From contig JAWQEG010000003.1 of NCBI GenBank assembly GCA_033782935.1, positions 2,368,501 to 2,432,500 of the forward strand: a stretch of 64,000 nucleotides of DNA, written 5' to 3'. Both the position numbers and the translations under genes were made by a program. Numbering within the stretch: the first letter of the stretch is position 1; the number at the start of each line of letters is the position of its first letter. Positions 10,264 to 23,273 of this stretch are shown here, one piece after another. Origin of the DNA: Petrolisthes cinctipes (Eukaryota > Arthropoda > Malacostraca > Decapoda > Porcellanidae). Below the pieces are notes generated by a model. The model saw nothing but the letters and a program-made list of their open reading frames with translations, made no database searches and was not told the DNA's origin.

Positions 10264-10273
10264 AAAAAAAAAA
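10264..10273. repeat. Unusual A10 homopolymer in one monomer
   Basis: Sister monomers read TCAAAATACA here. This copy reads ten A in a row, the same length, so four separate non-A bases have all become A. It breaks the inverted repeat normally present. It may be a sequencing or consensus artefact. Confidence 0.7.
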
Positions 10274-11216
10274 GGCCCAAAACATACTGAAAATCGATCT
10301 TTTAGGTGCCCAAAAGTCGATATGTGTATGGATCTTCTGTACCCGTATATATCCCAAATTCAACCTCAAAACAACCGAAAATTCGATATTTTGGGGTCCC
10401 AGAAGCGATCTGTATATGCCTACTCAGTGCTAGAATTTTTTCAAAATATAGGCTCAAAACATGCTAAAAATCGATATTTTAAGTGTCCAAAGTCGATATG
10501 TGCATACATCATCTGTACCCGTTTATATCTCAAATTCAGGCTCAAAACACCCGAAAATTCGATATTTTGGGGTCCCAGAAGTGATCTGTACATGCCTACT
10601 TAGTGCTAGAATATTTTCAAAATATAGGCCCAAAACATGCTAAAAATCGATATTTTAGGTGCCCAAAGTCGATATCTCAAATTCAGGCCCAACACACCCG
10701 AAAATTCGATATTTTGGGGTCCCAGAAGCAAACTGTACATGCCTACTTTGTGTTAGAGTATTTTCAAAATACAGGCCCAAAACATACTGAAAATCGATCT
10801 TTTAGGTGCCCAAAAGTCGATATGTGCATGCATCTTCTGTACCCGTTTATATCCCAAATTCAACCTCAAAACACCTGAAAATTCGATATTTTGGGGTCCC
10901 AGAAGCGATCTGTACTTGCCTACTCCGTGTTAGAGTATTTTCAAAATACATACCCAAAACAAGCTGAAAATCGATATTTTATTTGACCAAAGTCGATATG
11001 TGCATGCATCATCTGTACCCGTTTATATCTCAAATTCAGGTTTAAAACACCCGAAAATTCGATATTTTGGGGTCGCAGAAGTGATCTGTACATGCCTACT
11101 TAGTGCTAGAATATTTTAATAAATATAGGCCCAAAACATGCTAAAAATCGATATTTTAGGTGCCCAAAGTCGATATCTCAAATTCAGGCCCAAAACACCC
11201 GAAAATTCGATATTTT

Positions 11217-11393
11217 GGGGTCCCAGAAGCGAACTGTACATGCCTACTCCGTGTTAGAGTATTTTCAAAATACAGGCCCAAAACATACTGAAAATCGATC
11301 TTTTAGGTGCCCAAAAGTCGATATGTGTATGCATCTTCTGTACCCGTATATATCCCAAATTCAACCTCAAAACAACCGAAAATTCTATATTTT
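11217..11393. repeat. Exemplar full-length monomer (177 bp)
   Basis: First monomer of a 1001-bp HOR unit, GCGAACTGTAC type, with four A before GTCGATAT. Half A runs 11207-11294 (88 bp) and half B 11295-11383 (89 bp), measured from TCGAT to TCGAT. A 177-bp length is 59 codons, so open frames continue into the next copy. Confidence 0.92.
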
Positions 11394-13456
11394 GGGGTCC
11401 CAGAAGCGATCTGTACATGCCTACTCAGTGCTAGAATTTTTTCAAAATATAGGCTCAAAACATGCTAAAAATCGATATTTTAAGTGTCCAAAGTCGATAT
11501 GTGCATACATCATCTGTACCCGTTTATATCTCAAATTCAGGCACAAAACACCCGAAAATTCGATATTTTGGGGTCCCAGAAGTGATCTGTACATGCCTAC
11601 TTAGTGCTAGAATATTTTCAAAATATAGGCCCAAAACATGCTAAAAATCGATATTTTAGGTGCCCAAAGTCGATATCTCAAATTCAGGCCCAACACACCC
11701 GAAAATTCGATATTTTGGGGTCCCAGAAGCAAACTGTACATGCCTACTTTGTGTTAGAGTATTTTCAAAATACAGGCCCAAAACATACTGAAAATCGATC
11801 TTTTAGGTGCCCAAAAGTCGATATGTGCATGCATCTTCTGTACCCGTTTATATCCCAAATTCAACCTCAAAACACCTGAAAATTCGATATTTTGGGGTCC
11901 CAGAAGCGATCTGTACTTGCCTACTCCGTGTTAGAGTATTTTCAAAATACATACCCAAAACAAGCTGAAAATCGATATTTTATTTGACCAAAGTCGATAT
12001 GTGCATGCATCATCTGTACCCGTTTATATCTCAAATTCAGGTTTAAAACACCCGAAAATTCGATATTTTGGGGTCGCAGAAGTGATCTGTACATGCCTAC
12101 TTAGTGCTAGAATATTTTAATAAATATAGGCCCAAAACATGCTAAAAATCGATATTTTAGGTGCCCAAAGTCGATATCTCAAATTCAGGCCCAAAACACC
12201 CGAAAATTCGATATTTTGGGGTCCCAGAAGCGAACTGTACATGCCTACTCCGTGTTAGAGTATTTTCAAAATACAGGCCCAAAACATACTGAAAATCGAT
12301 CTTTTAGGTGCCCAAAAGTCGATATGTGTATGCATCTTCTGTACCCGTATATATCCCAAATTCAACCTCAAAACAACCGAAAATTCTATATTTTGGGGTC
12401 CCAGAAGCGATCTGTACATGCCTACTCAGTGCTAGAATTTTTTCAAAATATAGGCTCAAAACATGCTAAAAATCGATATTTTAAGTGTCCAAAGTCGATA
12501 TGTGCATACATCATCTGTACCCGTTTATATCTCAAATTCAGGCACAAAACACCCGAAAATTCGATATTTTGTGGTCCCAGAAGTGATCTGTACATGCCTA
12601 CTTAGTGCTAGAATAGTTTCAAAATATAGGCCTAAAACATGCTAAAAATCGATATTTTAGGTGCCCAAAGTCGAAATCTCAAATTCAGGCCCAACACACC
12701 CGAAAATTCGATATTTTGGGGTCCCAGAAGCAAACTGTACATGCCTACTTTGTGTTAGAGCATTTTCAAAATACAGGCCCAAAACATACTGAAAATCGAT
12801 CTTTTAGGTGCCCAAAAGTCGATATGTGCATGCATCTTCTGTACCCGTTTATATCCCAAATTCAACCTCAAAACACCTGAAAATTCGATATTTGGGGGTC
12901 CCAGAAGCGATCTGTACTTGCCTACTCCGTGTTAGAGTATTTTCAAAATACATGCCCAAAACAAGCTGAAAATCGATATTTTATTTGACCAAAGTCGATA
13001 TGTGCATGCATCATCTGTACCCGTTTATATCTCAAATTCAGGTTTAAAACACCCGAAAATTCGATATTTTGGGGTCCCAGAAGTGATCTGTACATGCCTA
13101 CTTAGTGCTAGAATATTTTAATAAATATAGGCCCAAAACATGCTAAAAATCGATATTTTAGGTGCCCAAAGTCGATATCTCAAATTCAGGCCCAAAACAC
13201 CCGAAAATTCGATATTTTGGGGTCCCAGAAGCGAACTGTACATGCCTACTCCGTGTTAGAGTATTTTCAAAATACAGGCCCAAGACATACTGAAAATCGA
13301 TCTTTTAGGTGCCCAAAAGTCGATATGTGTATGCATCTTCTGTACCCGTATATATCCCAAATTCAACCTCAAAACAACCGAAAATTCGATATTTTGGGGT
13401 CCCAGAAGCGATCTGTACATGCCTACTCAGTGCTAGAATTTTTTCAAAATATAGGC

Positions 13457-14398
13457 CCAAAACATGCTAAAAATCGATATTTTAGGTGCCCAAAGTCGAT
13501 ATCTCAAATTCAGGCCCAAAACCACCGAAAATTCGATATTTTGGGGTCCCAGAACCGAACTGTACATGCCTAGTCCGTGTTAGAGTATTTTCAAGATACA
13601 GGCCCAAAACATACTGAAAATCGATCTTTTAGGTGCCCAAAAGTCGATATGTGCATGCATCTTCTGTACCCGTTTATATCTCAAATTCAGGCTCCAAACA
13701 CCCGAAAATTCGATATTTTGGGGTCCCAAAAGTAATCTGTACATGCCTACTCAGATGCAGGCCCAAAACATGCTGAAAATCGATATTTTAGATGCCCAAA
13801 GTCAACATGTGTATGCATCTTCTGCACTCGTTTATATCTCAAATTCAACCTCAAAACACCCGAAAATTCGATAATTTTGGGTCCCAGAAGCGATCTGTAC
13901 ATGTCTAGTCAGTGCTAGAATATTTTCAAAATATAGGCTCAAAACATGCTAAAAATCGATATTTTAAGTGTCCAAAGTCGACATGTGCATGCATCTTCTG
14001 TACCCGTTTATATCTCAAATTCAGGCTCAAAACACCCGAAAATTCAATATTTTAGGGTCTTAGAAGCGATCTGTGCATTACTCCTGGTTAGAGTATTTTC
14101 AAAATGCAGGCCAAAACATGCTGAAAATCGATATTTTAGGTGCCCAAAACTCGATATGTGCATGCATCTTCTGTACCCGTTTATATCTCAAATTCAAGCT
14201 CAAAACACCCGAAAATTTAATATTTTAGGGTCCTAGAAGCGATCTGTACATCCCTACTCCTAGTTAGAATGTTTTCAAGATACAGACCCAAAACATGCTA
14301 AAAATCGATATTTTAGGTGCCCAAAGTCGATATCTCAAATTCAGGCCCAAAACACCCGAAAATTCGATATTTTGGGGTCCCAGAAGCGAACTGTACGT
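13457..14398. repeat. Right copy of the ~0.94-kb block flanking the hexamer array
   Basis: Offset 4158 bp from 9299-10240. It begins exactly where the 1001-bp periodicity stops. Small differences include GCAGGCC versus CAGCCC near 14107. Just downstream (14372 to about 14720) the CTCCAAACACC and TCAGATG-type monomers appear once more. Confidence 0.8.
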
Positions 14399-16650
14399 GC
14401 CTACTCCGTGTTAGAGTATTTTCAAAATACAGGCCCAAAACATACTGAAAATCGATCTTTTAGGTGCCCAAAAGTCGTTATGTGCATGCATCTTCTGTAC
14501 CCGTTTATATCTCAAATTCAGGCTCCAAACACCCGAAAATTCGATATTTTGGGGTACCAGAAGCAAACTGTACATGCCTACTCAGATGAAGGCCCAAAAC
14601 ATGCTTGAAATCGATATTTTAGATGCCCAAAGTTAACATGTGTATGCATCTTCTGCACTCGTTTATATCTCAAATTCAACCTCAAAACACTCGAGAATTC
14701 GATAATTTTGGGTCCCAGAAGCTATCTGTACATGTCTAGTCAGTGCTAGAATGTTTTCAAAATATAGGCTCAAAACATGCTAAAATCGATATTTTAAGTG
14801 TCCAAAGTCTATATGTGCATGCATCTTCTGTACCCGTTTATATCTCAAATTCAGACTCAAAACACCCGAAAATTCGATATTTTTGGGTCCCAGAAGCGAT
14901 CTGTACATGCCTACTCCTAGTTGGAGTATTTTCAAAATACAGGCCCAAAACATGCTGAAAATCGATATTTTAGGTGCCCAAAGTTAATATGTGCATGCAT
15001 CTTCTGTACCCGTTTATATCTCAAATTCAGGCTCAAAACACCCGAAAATTCGGTATTTTTGGGTCCTAGAAGCGATCTGTACATCCCTACTCCTAGTTAG
15101 AATGTATTCAAGATACAGACACAAAACATGCTTAAAATCAATATTTTAGGTGCCCAAAAGTCGATATGTGCATGCATCTTTTGTACCCGTTTATATCTCA
15201 AATTCAGGCTCAAAACTCCCGAAAATTCGATATTTTGGGGTCCCAGAAGCGATCTGTACATGCCTACTCAGTGCTAGAATATTTACAAAATATAGGCCCA
15301 AAACATGCTAAAAATCGATATTTTAGGTGCCCAAAGTCGATATCTCAAATTCAGGCCCAAAACACCCAAAAATTCGATATTTTGGGGTCCCAGAAGCGAT
15401 CTGTACATGCCTACTCCGTGTTAGAGTATTTTCAAAATACAGGCCCAAAACATACTGAAAATCGGGTCATTTAGGTGCCCAAAAGTCGATATGTGGATGC
15501 ATCTTCTGTACCCGTTTATATCACAAATTCGGGCTCCAAACACCCGAAAATTCGATATTTTGGGGTCCCAGAAGGAATCTGTACTTGCCTACTCCGTTTT
15601 AGAGTGTTTTCAAAATACAGGCCCAAAACAAGCTAAAAATCGATATTTTATGTGACCAAAGTCAATATGTGTCTGCATGCATCTTCTGCAACCGTTTATA
15701 TCCCAAATTAAAACCTCAAAACACCCGAAAACTCGATTATTTTGGGTCCCAGAAGCGATCTGTACATGTCTAGTCAGTGCTAGAATATTTTTAAAATATA
15801 GTCTCAAAACATGCTAAAAATCGATATTTTAAGTGTCCAAAGTCGATATGTGCATGCATCTTCTGTACCCGTTTATATCTCAAATTCAGGCTCAAAACAC
15901 CCGAAAATTCGATTTTTTTGGGTCCCAGAAGCGATCTGTACATGCCTACTCAGTGCTAGAATTATTTCAAAATATAGGCCCAAAACATGCTAAAAATCGA
16001 TATTTTAGGTGCCCAAAGTCGATATCTCAAATTCAGGCCCAAAACACCCAAAAATTCGATATTTTGAGGTCCCAGAAGCGATCTGTACATGCCTACTCAG
16101 TGTTAGAGTATTTTCAATATACAGGCCCAAAACATACAGAAAATCGATCATTTAGGTACCCAAAAGTCGATATGTGGATGCATCTTCTGTACCCGTTTAT
16201 ATCTCAAATTCAGGCTCAAAACACCTGAAAATTCGGTATTTTTGGGTCCTAGAAGCGATCTGTACATCCCTACTCCTAGTTAGAATTTTTTCTAGATACA
16301 GACCCAAAACATGCTCAAAATCGATATTTTAGGTGCACAAAAGTCGATATGTGCATGCATTGTCTGTACCCGTTTATATATCAAATTCAGTCTCAAAACA
16401 CCCGAAAATTCGATATTTTGGGGTCCCAGAAGCGATCTGTACATGCCTACTCAGTGCTAGAATGTTTTCAAAATATAGGCTCAAAACATGCTAAAAATCG
16501 ATATTTTAAGGGTCCAAAGTCGATATGTGCATGCATCATCTGTACCCGTTTATATCTCAAATTCAGTCTCAAAACACCCGAAAATTTGATATTTTGGGGT
16601 CCCAAAAGTAATCTGTACATGCCTACTTAGTGCTAGAATATTTTCAAAAT
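14399..16650. repeat. Mixed-subfamily satellite
   Basis: Monomers of several subfamilies without a long internal duplication that I could verify. Local oddities are a 4-bp repeat of GCAT in GTCTGCATGCATC near 15672 and ATCGGGTCATTTAGG near 15461. No gene seen. Confidence 0.9.
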
Positions 16651-17392
16651 ATAGAGCCAAAACATGCTAAAAATCGATATTTAGGAGCCCAAAGTCGATA
16701 TCTTAAATTCAGGCCCAAAACACCCGAAAATTCAATATTTTGGGGTCCCAGAAGCGAACTGTACATGCCTACTCCGTGTTAGAGTATTTTCAAAATACAG
16801 GCCCAAAAGATACTGAAAATCGATCTTTTAGGTGCAAAAAGGTCGATATGTGGATACATCTTCTGTACCCGTTTATATCTCAAATTAAGGTTCAAAACAC
16901 CCGAAAATTCGATATTTTGGGGTCCCAGAAGTGATCTGTACATGCCTACTTAGTGCTAGAATATTTTCAAAATATAGGCCCAAAACATGCTAAAAATCGA
17001 TATTTTAGGTGCCCAAAGTCGATATCTCAAATTCAGGCCCAACACACCCGAAAATTCGATATTTTGGGGTCCCAGAAGCGAACTGTACATGCCTACTCCG
17101 TGTTAGAGTAATTTCAATATACAGGCCCAAAACATACTGAAAATCGATCTTTTATGTGCCTAAAAGTCGATATGTGCATGCATCTTTTGTACCCGTTTAT
17201 ATCTCAAATTCAGGCTCCAAACACCCGAAAATTCGATATTTTGGGGTCCCAGAAGGAATCTGTACATGCCTACTCAGATGCAGGCCCAAAACATGCTGAA
17301 AATCGATATTTTAGGTGCCCAAAGTCAACATGTGTATGCATCTTCTGCACTCGTTTATATCTCAAATTCAACCTCAAAACACCCGAAAATTC
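16651..17392. repeat. Duplicated satellite block A, copy 1
   Basis: Matches about 17956-18697 at offset 1305, including the private short form GATATTTAGGAGCCC (GATATTTAGGAACCC in the copy), the GTGCAAAAAGGTCG monomer and the 158-bp TCAGATGCAGG monomer. Confidence 0.85.
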
Positions 17393-17935
17393 GACATTTT
17401 GGTGTCCCTGAAGCGATCTGTACATGCCTACTCAGTGCTAGAATATTTTCAAAATATAGGCCCAAAACATGCTAAAAATCGATATTTTAGGTGACCAAAG
17501 TTGATATCTCAAATTCATGCCCAAAATACCCAAAAATTCGATATTTTGGGGTCCCAGAAGCGATCTGTATATGCCTATTCCGTGTTAGAGTATTTTCAAT
17601 ATACAGGCCCAAAACATACTGAAAATCGATCTTTTAGGTGCAAAAAGGTCGATATGTGGATACATCTTCTGTACCTGTATATATCCCAAATTCAACCTCA
17701 AAACAACCGAAAATTCGATTTTTTTTGGTTCCAGAAGCGATCTGTACATGCCTACTCAGTGCTAGAATTTTTTCAAAATATAGGCTCAAAACATGCTAAA
17801 AATCGATGTTTTAAGTGTCCAAAGTCGATATGTACATACATCATCTGTACCCGTTTATATCTCAAATTCAGGCTCAAAACACCCGAAAATTCGATATTTT
17901 GGGGTCCCAGAAGTGATCTGTACATGCCTACTTAG
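17393..17935. repeat. Duplicated satellite block B, copy 1
   Basis: Matches 19050-19591 at offset 1657, falling to 1656 after a one-base difference in a T run near 17725. It begins with the private GACATTTTGGTGTCCCTGAAG and includes CCCAAAATACCC and TGTATATGCCTATTCC. Confidence 0.87.
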
Positions 17936-17955
17936 TGCAAGAATATTTTCGAAAT

Positions 17956-18697
17956 ATAGAGCCAAAACATGCTAAAAATCGATATTTAGGAACCCAAAGT
18001 CGATATCTTAAATTCAGGCCCAAAACACCCGAAAATTCAATATTTTGGGGTCCCAGAAGCGAACTGTACATGCCTACTCCGTGTTAGAGTATTTTCAAAA
18101 TACAGGCCCAAAAGATACTGAAAATCGATCTTTTAGGTGCAAAAAGGTCGATATGTGGATACATCTTCTGTACCCGTTTATATCTCAAATTAAGGTTCAA
18201 AACACCCGAAAATTCGATATTTTGGGGTCCCAGAAGTGATCTGTACATGCCTACTTAGTGCTAGAATATTTTCAAAATATAGGCCCAAAACATGCTAAAA
18301 ATCGATATTTTAGGTGCCCAAAGTCGATATCTCAAATTCAGGCCCAACACACCCGAAAATTCGATATTTTGGGGTCCCAGAAGCGAACTGTACATGCCTA
18401 CTCCGTGTTAGAGTAATTTCAATATACAGGACCAAAACATACTGAAAATCGATCTTTTATGTGCCTAAAAGTCGATATGTGCATGCATCTTTTGCACCCG
18501 TTTATATCTCAAATTCAGGCTCCAAACACCCGAAAATTCGATATTTTGGGGTCCCAGAAGGAATCTGTACATGCCTACTCAGATGCAGGCCCAAAACATG
18601 CTGAAAATCGATATTTTAGGTGCCCAAAGTCAACATGTGTATGCATCTTCTGCACTCGTTTATATCTCAAATTCAACCTCAAAACACCCGAAAATTC
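17956..18697. repeat. Duplicated satellite block A, copy 2
   Basis: Second copy of 16651-17392. It is followed by extra monomers (about 18698-19048) before block B resumes. The extra length, 1657 minus 1305, is 352 bp, exactly two 176-bp monomers. Confidence 0.85.
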
Positions 18698-19048
18698 GAT
18701 AATTTTGGGTCCCAGAAGCGATCTGTACATGTCTAGTCAGTGCTAGAATGTTTTCAAATTATAGGCTCAAAACATGCTAAAAATCGATATTTTAAGTGTC
18801 CAAACTCGATATGTGCATGCATCTTCTGTACCCGTTTATATCTCAAATTGAGGCTCAAAACACCCGAAAATTCGATATTTTGGGGTCCCAGAAGCGACCT
18901 GTACATGCCTATTACTAGTTAGAGTATTTTCAAAATACAAGCCCAAATCATGCTGAAAATCGATATATTAAGTGCCCAAAGTCAATATGTGCATGCATCT
19001 TCTGTACCAGTTTATATCTCAAATTCAGGCTCAAAACACCCGAAAATT

Positions 19049-19591
19049 CGACATTTTGGTGTCCCTGAAGCGATCTGTACATGCCTACTCAGTGCTAGAA
19101 TATTTTCAAAATATAGGCCCAAAACATGCTAAAAATCGATATTTTAGGTGACCAAAGTTGATATCTCAAATTCATGCCCAAAATACCCAAAAATTCGATA
19201 TTTTGGGGTCCCAGAAGCGATCTGTATATGCCTATTCCGTGTTAGAGTATTTTCAATATACAGGCCCAAAACATACTGAAAATCGATCTTTTAGGTGCAA
19301 AAAGGTCGATATGTGGATACATCTTCTGTACCTGTATATATCCCAAATTCAACCTCAAAACAACCGAAAATTCGATTTTTTTGGTTCCAGAAGCGATCTG
19401 TACATGCCTACTCAGTGCTAGAATTTTTTCAAAATATAGGCTCAAAACATGCTAAAAATCGATGTTTTAAGTGTCCAAAGTCGATATGTACATACATCAT
19501 CTGTACCCGTTTATATCTCAAATTCAGGCTCAAAACACCCGAAAATTCGATATTTTGGGGTCCCAGAAGTGATCTGTACATGCCTACTTAG
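19049..19591. repeat. Duplicated satellite block B, copy 2
   Basis: Second copy of 17392-17935, with the same private variants (TTGATATCTC, GTGCAAAAAGGTCG, GATGTTTTAAGTGTCC). Confidence 0.86.
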
Positions 19592-20290
19592 TGCTAGAAT
19601 ATTTTCGAAATATAGGCCCAAAACATGCTAAAAATCGATATTTTAGGTGCCCAAAGTCGATATCTCAAATTCAGGCCCAAAACACCCGAAAATTCGATAT
19701 TTTGGGGTCGCAGAAGCGAACTGTACATGCCTACTCCGTGTTAGAGTATTTTCAAAATACAGGCCCAAAAGATACTGAAAATCGATCTTTTAGGTGCCCA
19801 AAAGTCGATATGTGCATGCATCTTCTGTACCCGTTTATATCCCAAATTCAACCTCAAAACACCCGAAAATTCGATATTTTGGGATCCCAGAAGCGATCTG
19901 TACATGCCTACTCAGTGCTAGAATTTTTTCAAAATATAGGCTCAAAACATGCTACAAATAAATATTTTAAATGTCCAAAGTCGATATGAGAATGCATCAT
20001 CTGTACCCGTTTATATCTCAAATTCAGGCCCAACACACCCGAAAATTCGATATTTTGGGGTCCCAGAAGCGAACTGTACATGCCTACTCCGTGTTAGAGT
20101 ATTTTCAAAATACAGGCCCAAAACATACTGAAAATCGATCTTTTAGGTGCCCAAAAGTCGATATGTGTATGCATCTTCTGTACCCGTATATATCCCAAAT
20201 TCAACCTCAAAACAACCGAAAATTCGATATTTTGGGGTCCCAGAAAGAATCTGTACATGCCTACTCAGTGCTAGAATTTTTTCAAAATAT

Positions 20291-21798
20291 AGGCTCAAAA
20301 CATGCTAAAAATCGATATTTTAAGTGTCCAAAGTCGATATGTGCATGCATCTTCTGTACCCGTTTATATCTCAAATTCAGGTTCAAAACACCCGAAAATT
20401 CGATATTTTTGGGTCCCAGAAGCGACCTGTACATGCCTACTACTAATTAGAGTACTTTCAAAATACAAGCCCAAAACATGCTGAAAATTGATATATTAAG
20501 TGCCCAAAGTCAATATGTGCATGCATCTTCTGTACCAGTTTATATCTCAAATTCAGGCTCAAAACACCCGAAAATTCGACATTTTGGAGTCCCAGAAGCG
20601 ATCTGTACATGCCTACTCAGTGCTAGAATATTTTCAAAATATAGGCCCAAAACATGCTAAAAATCGATATTTTAGGTGCCCAAAGTCGATATCTCAAATT
20701 CATGCCCAAAACACCCAAAAATCCGATATTTTGGGATCCCAGAAGCGATCTGTACATGCCTATTCCGTGTTAGAGTATTTTCAATATACAGGACCAAAAC
20801 ATACTGAAAATCGATCTTTTAGGTGCAAAAAGGTCGATATGTGGATACATCTTCTGTTCCCGTTTATACTCAAATTCAGGCTCAAAACACCCGAAAATTC
20901 GATACTTTGGGATCACAGAAGCGATCTGTACATGCTTACTCAGTGCAAGAATATTTTCAAAATATAGGCCCAAAACATGCTAAAAATCGATATTTTAGGT
21001 GCCCAAAGTCGATATCTCAAATTCAGGCCCAAAATACCCAAAAATTCGATATTTTGGGGTCCCAAAAGCGATCTGTACATGCCTACTCCGTGTTAGAGTA
21101 TTTTCAGTATACAGGCCCAAAACATACTGAAAATCGATCTTTTATAAATTTAGGTGCCCAAAAGTCGATATGTGCATGCATCTTCTGTACCCGTATATAT
21201 CCCAAATTCAACCTCAAAACAACTGAAAATTCGATATTTTGGGGTCCCAGAAGCGATCTGTACATGCATACTCAGTGGTAGAATTTTTTCAAAATATAGG
21301 CTCAAAAACATGCCAAAATTCAATATTTTAAGTGTCCAAAGTCGATATGTGCATACATCATCTGTACCCGTTTATATCTCAAATTCAGGCTCAAAACACC
21401 CGAAAATTCGATATTTTGGGGTCCCAGAAGTGATCTGTACATGCCTACTTAGTGCTAGAATATTTTCAAAATATAGGCCCAAAACATGCTAAAAATCGAT
21501 ATTTTAGGTGCCCAAAGTCGATATCTCAAATTCAGGCCCAAAACACCCGAAAATTCGATATTTTGGGGTCCCAGAAGCGAACTGTCCATGCCTACTCCGT
21601 GTTAGAGTATTTTCAAAATACAGGCCCAAAACATACTGAAAATCGATCTTTTAGGTGCCCAAAAGTCGATATGTGCATGCATCTTTTGTACCCGTTTACA
21701 TCTCAAATTCAGGCTCCAAACACCCAAAAATTCGATATTTTGGGGTCCCAGAAGGAATCTGTACATGTCTAGTCAGTGCTAGAATGTTTTCAAATTAT
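20291..21798. repeat. ~1.5-kb tandem duplication, copy 1
   Basis: Offset 1508 to the following copy, dropping to 1500 after an 8-bp insertion present only here (21141-21152, reading TTTATAAATTTA). Private variants shared by both copies include GTGCAAAAAGGTCG, CTGTTCCCGTTTATACTC, GATACTTTGGGATCACAG and CAGTGCAAGA. Confidence 0.9.
21141..21152. repeat. 8-bp insertion TATAAATT region in a monomer
   Basis: Where all sister monomers read GATCTTTTAGGTGCCC this copy reads GATCTTTTATAAATTTAGG, adding 8 bp and creating the palindrome TAAATTTA. The homologous copy near 22650 lacks it, so it arose after the 1.5-kb duplication or was lost in copy 2. Confidence 0.88.
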
Positions 21799-23273
21799 AG
21801 GCTCAAAACATGCTAAAAATCGATATTTTAAGTGTCCAAAGTCGATATGTGCATGCATCTTCTGTACCCGTTTATATCTCAAATTCAGGCTCAAAACACC
21901 CGAAAATTCGATATTTTGGGGTCCCAGAAGCGATATGTACATGCCTACTACTAGTTAGAGTATTTTCAAAATACAAGCCCAAAACATGCTGAAAATCGAT
22001 ATATTAAGTGCCCAAAGTCAATATGTGCATGCATCTTCTGTAGCAGTTTATATCTCAAATTCAGGCTCAAAACACCCGAAAATTCGACATTTTGGGGTCC
22101 CAGAAGCGATCTGTACATGCCTACTCAGTGCTAGAATATTTTCAAAATATAGGGCCAAAACATGCTAAAAATCGATATTTTAGGTGCCTAAAGTCGATAT
22201 CTCAAATTCATGCCCAAAACACCCAAAAATTCGATATTTTGGGGTCCCAGAAGCGATCTGTACATGCCTATTCCGTGTTAGAGTATTTTCAATATACAGG
22301 ACCAAAACATACTGAAAATCGATCTTTTAGGTGCAAAAAGGTCGATATGTGGATACATCTTCTGTTCCCGTTTATACTCAAATTCAGGCTCAAAACACCC
22401 GAAAATTCGATACTTTGGGATCACAGAAGCGATCTGTACATGCCTACTCAGTGCAAGATTATTTTCAAAATATAGGCCCAAAACATGCTAAAAATCGATA
22501 TTTTAGGTGCCCAAAGTCAATATCTCAAATTCAGGCCCAAAACACCCAAAAATTCGATATTTTGGGGTCCCAAAAGCGATCTGTACATGCCTACTCCGTG
22601 TTAGAGTATTTTCAGTATACAGGCCCAAAACATACTGAAAATCGATCTTTTAGGTGCCCAAAAGTCGATATGTGCATGCATCTTCTGTACCCGTATATAT
22701 CCCAAATTCAACCTCAAAACAACTGAAAATTCGATATTTTGGGGTCCCAGAAGCGATCTGTACATGCATACTCAGTGCTAGAATTTTTTCAAAATATAGG
22801 CTCAAAAACATGCCAAAATTCAATATTTTAAGTGTCCAAAGTCGATATGTGCATACATCATCTGTACCCGTTTATATCTCAAATTCAGGCTCAAAACACC
22901 CGAAAATTCGATATTTTGGGGTCCCAGAAGTGATCTGTACATGCCTACTTAGTGCTAGAATATTTTCAAAATATAGGCCCAAAACATGCTAAAAATCGAT
23001 ATTTTAGGTGCCCAAAGTCGATATCTCAAATTCAGGCCCAAAACACCCGAAAATTCGATATTTTGGGGTCCCAGAAGCGAACTGTCCATGCCTACTCCGT
23101 GTTAGAGTATTTTCAAAATACAGGCCCAAAACATACTGAAAATCGATCTTTTAGGTGCCCAAAAGTCGATATGTGCATGCATCTTTTGTACCCGTTTACA
23201 TCTCAAATTCAGGCTCCAAACACCCAAAAATTCGATATTTTGGGGTCCCAGAAGGAATCCGTACATGCCTAGT
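21799..23273. repeat. ~1.5-kb tandem duplication, copy 2
   Basis: Second copy of 20291-21798. It ends where CATGCCTAGTCAGATGCAGG replaces CATGTCTAGTCAGTGC. Confidence 0.9.

Larger units (their letters stand above)
10130..13456. repeat. 1001-bp hexameric higher-order repeat, ~3.3 copies
   Basis: Constant 1001-bp offset links 10214, 11215, 12216 and 13217. In the second copy, monomer starts at 11217, 11394, 11570, 11717, 11894, 12070 and 12218 give lengths 177, 176, 147, 177, 176 and 148. That is two slightly different ~500-bp trimers in tandem. Copies differ at a few bases, for example ATTCGATATTTT versus ATTCTATATTTT and TGGGGTCG versus TGGGGTCC. The similarity ends at 13457, where the 4158-bp offset block starts. 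Confidence 0.93.
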
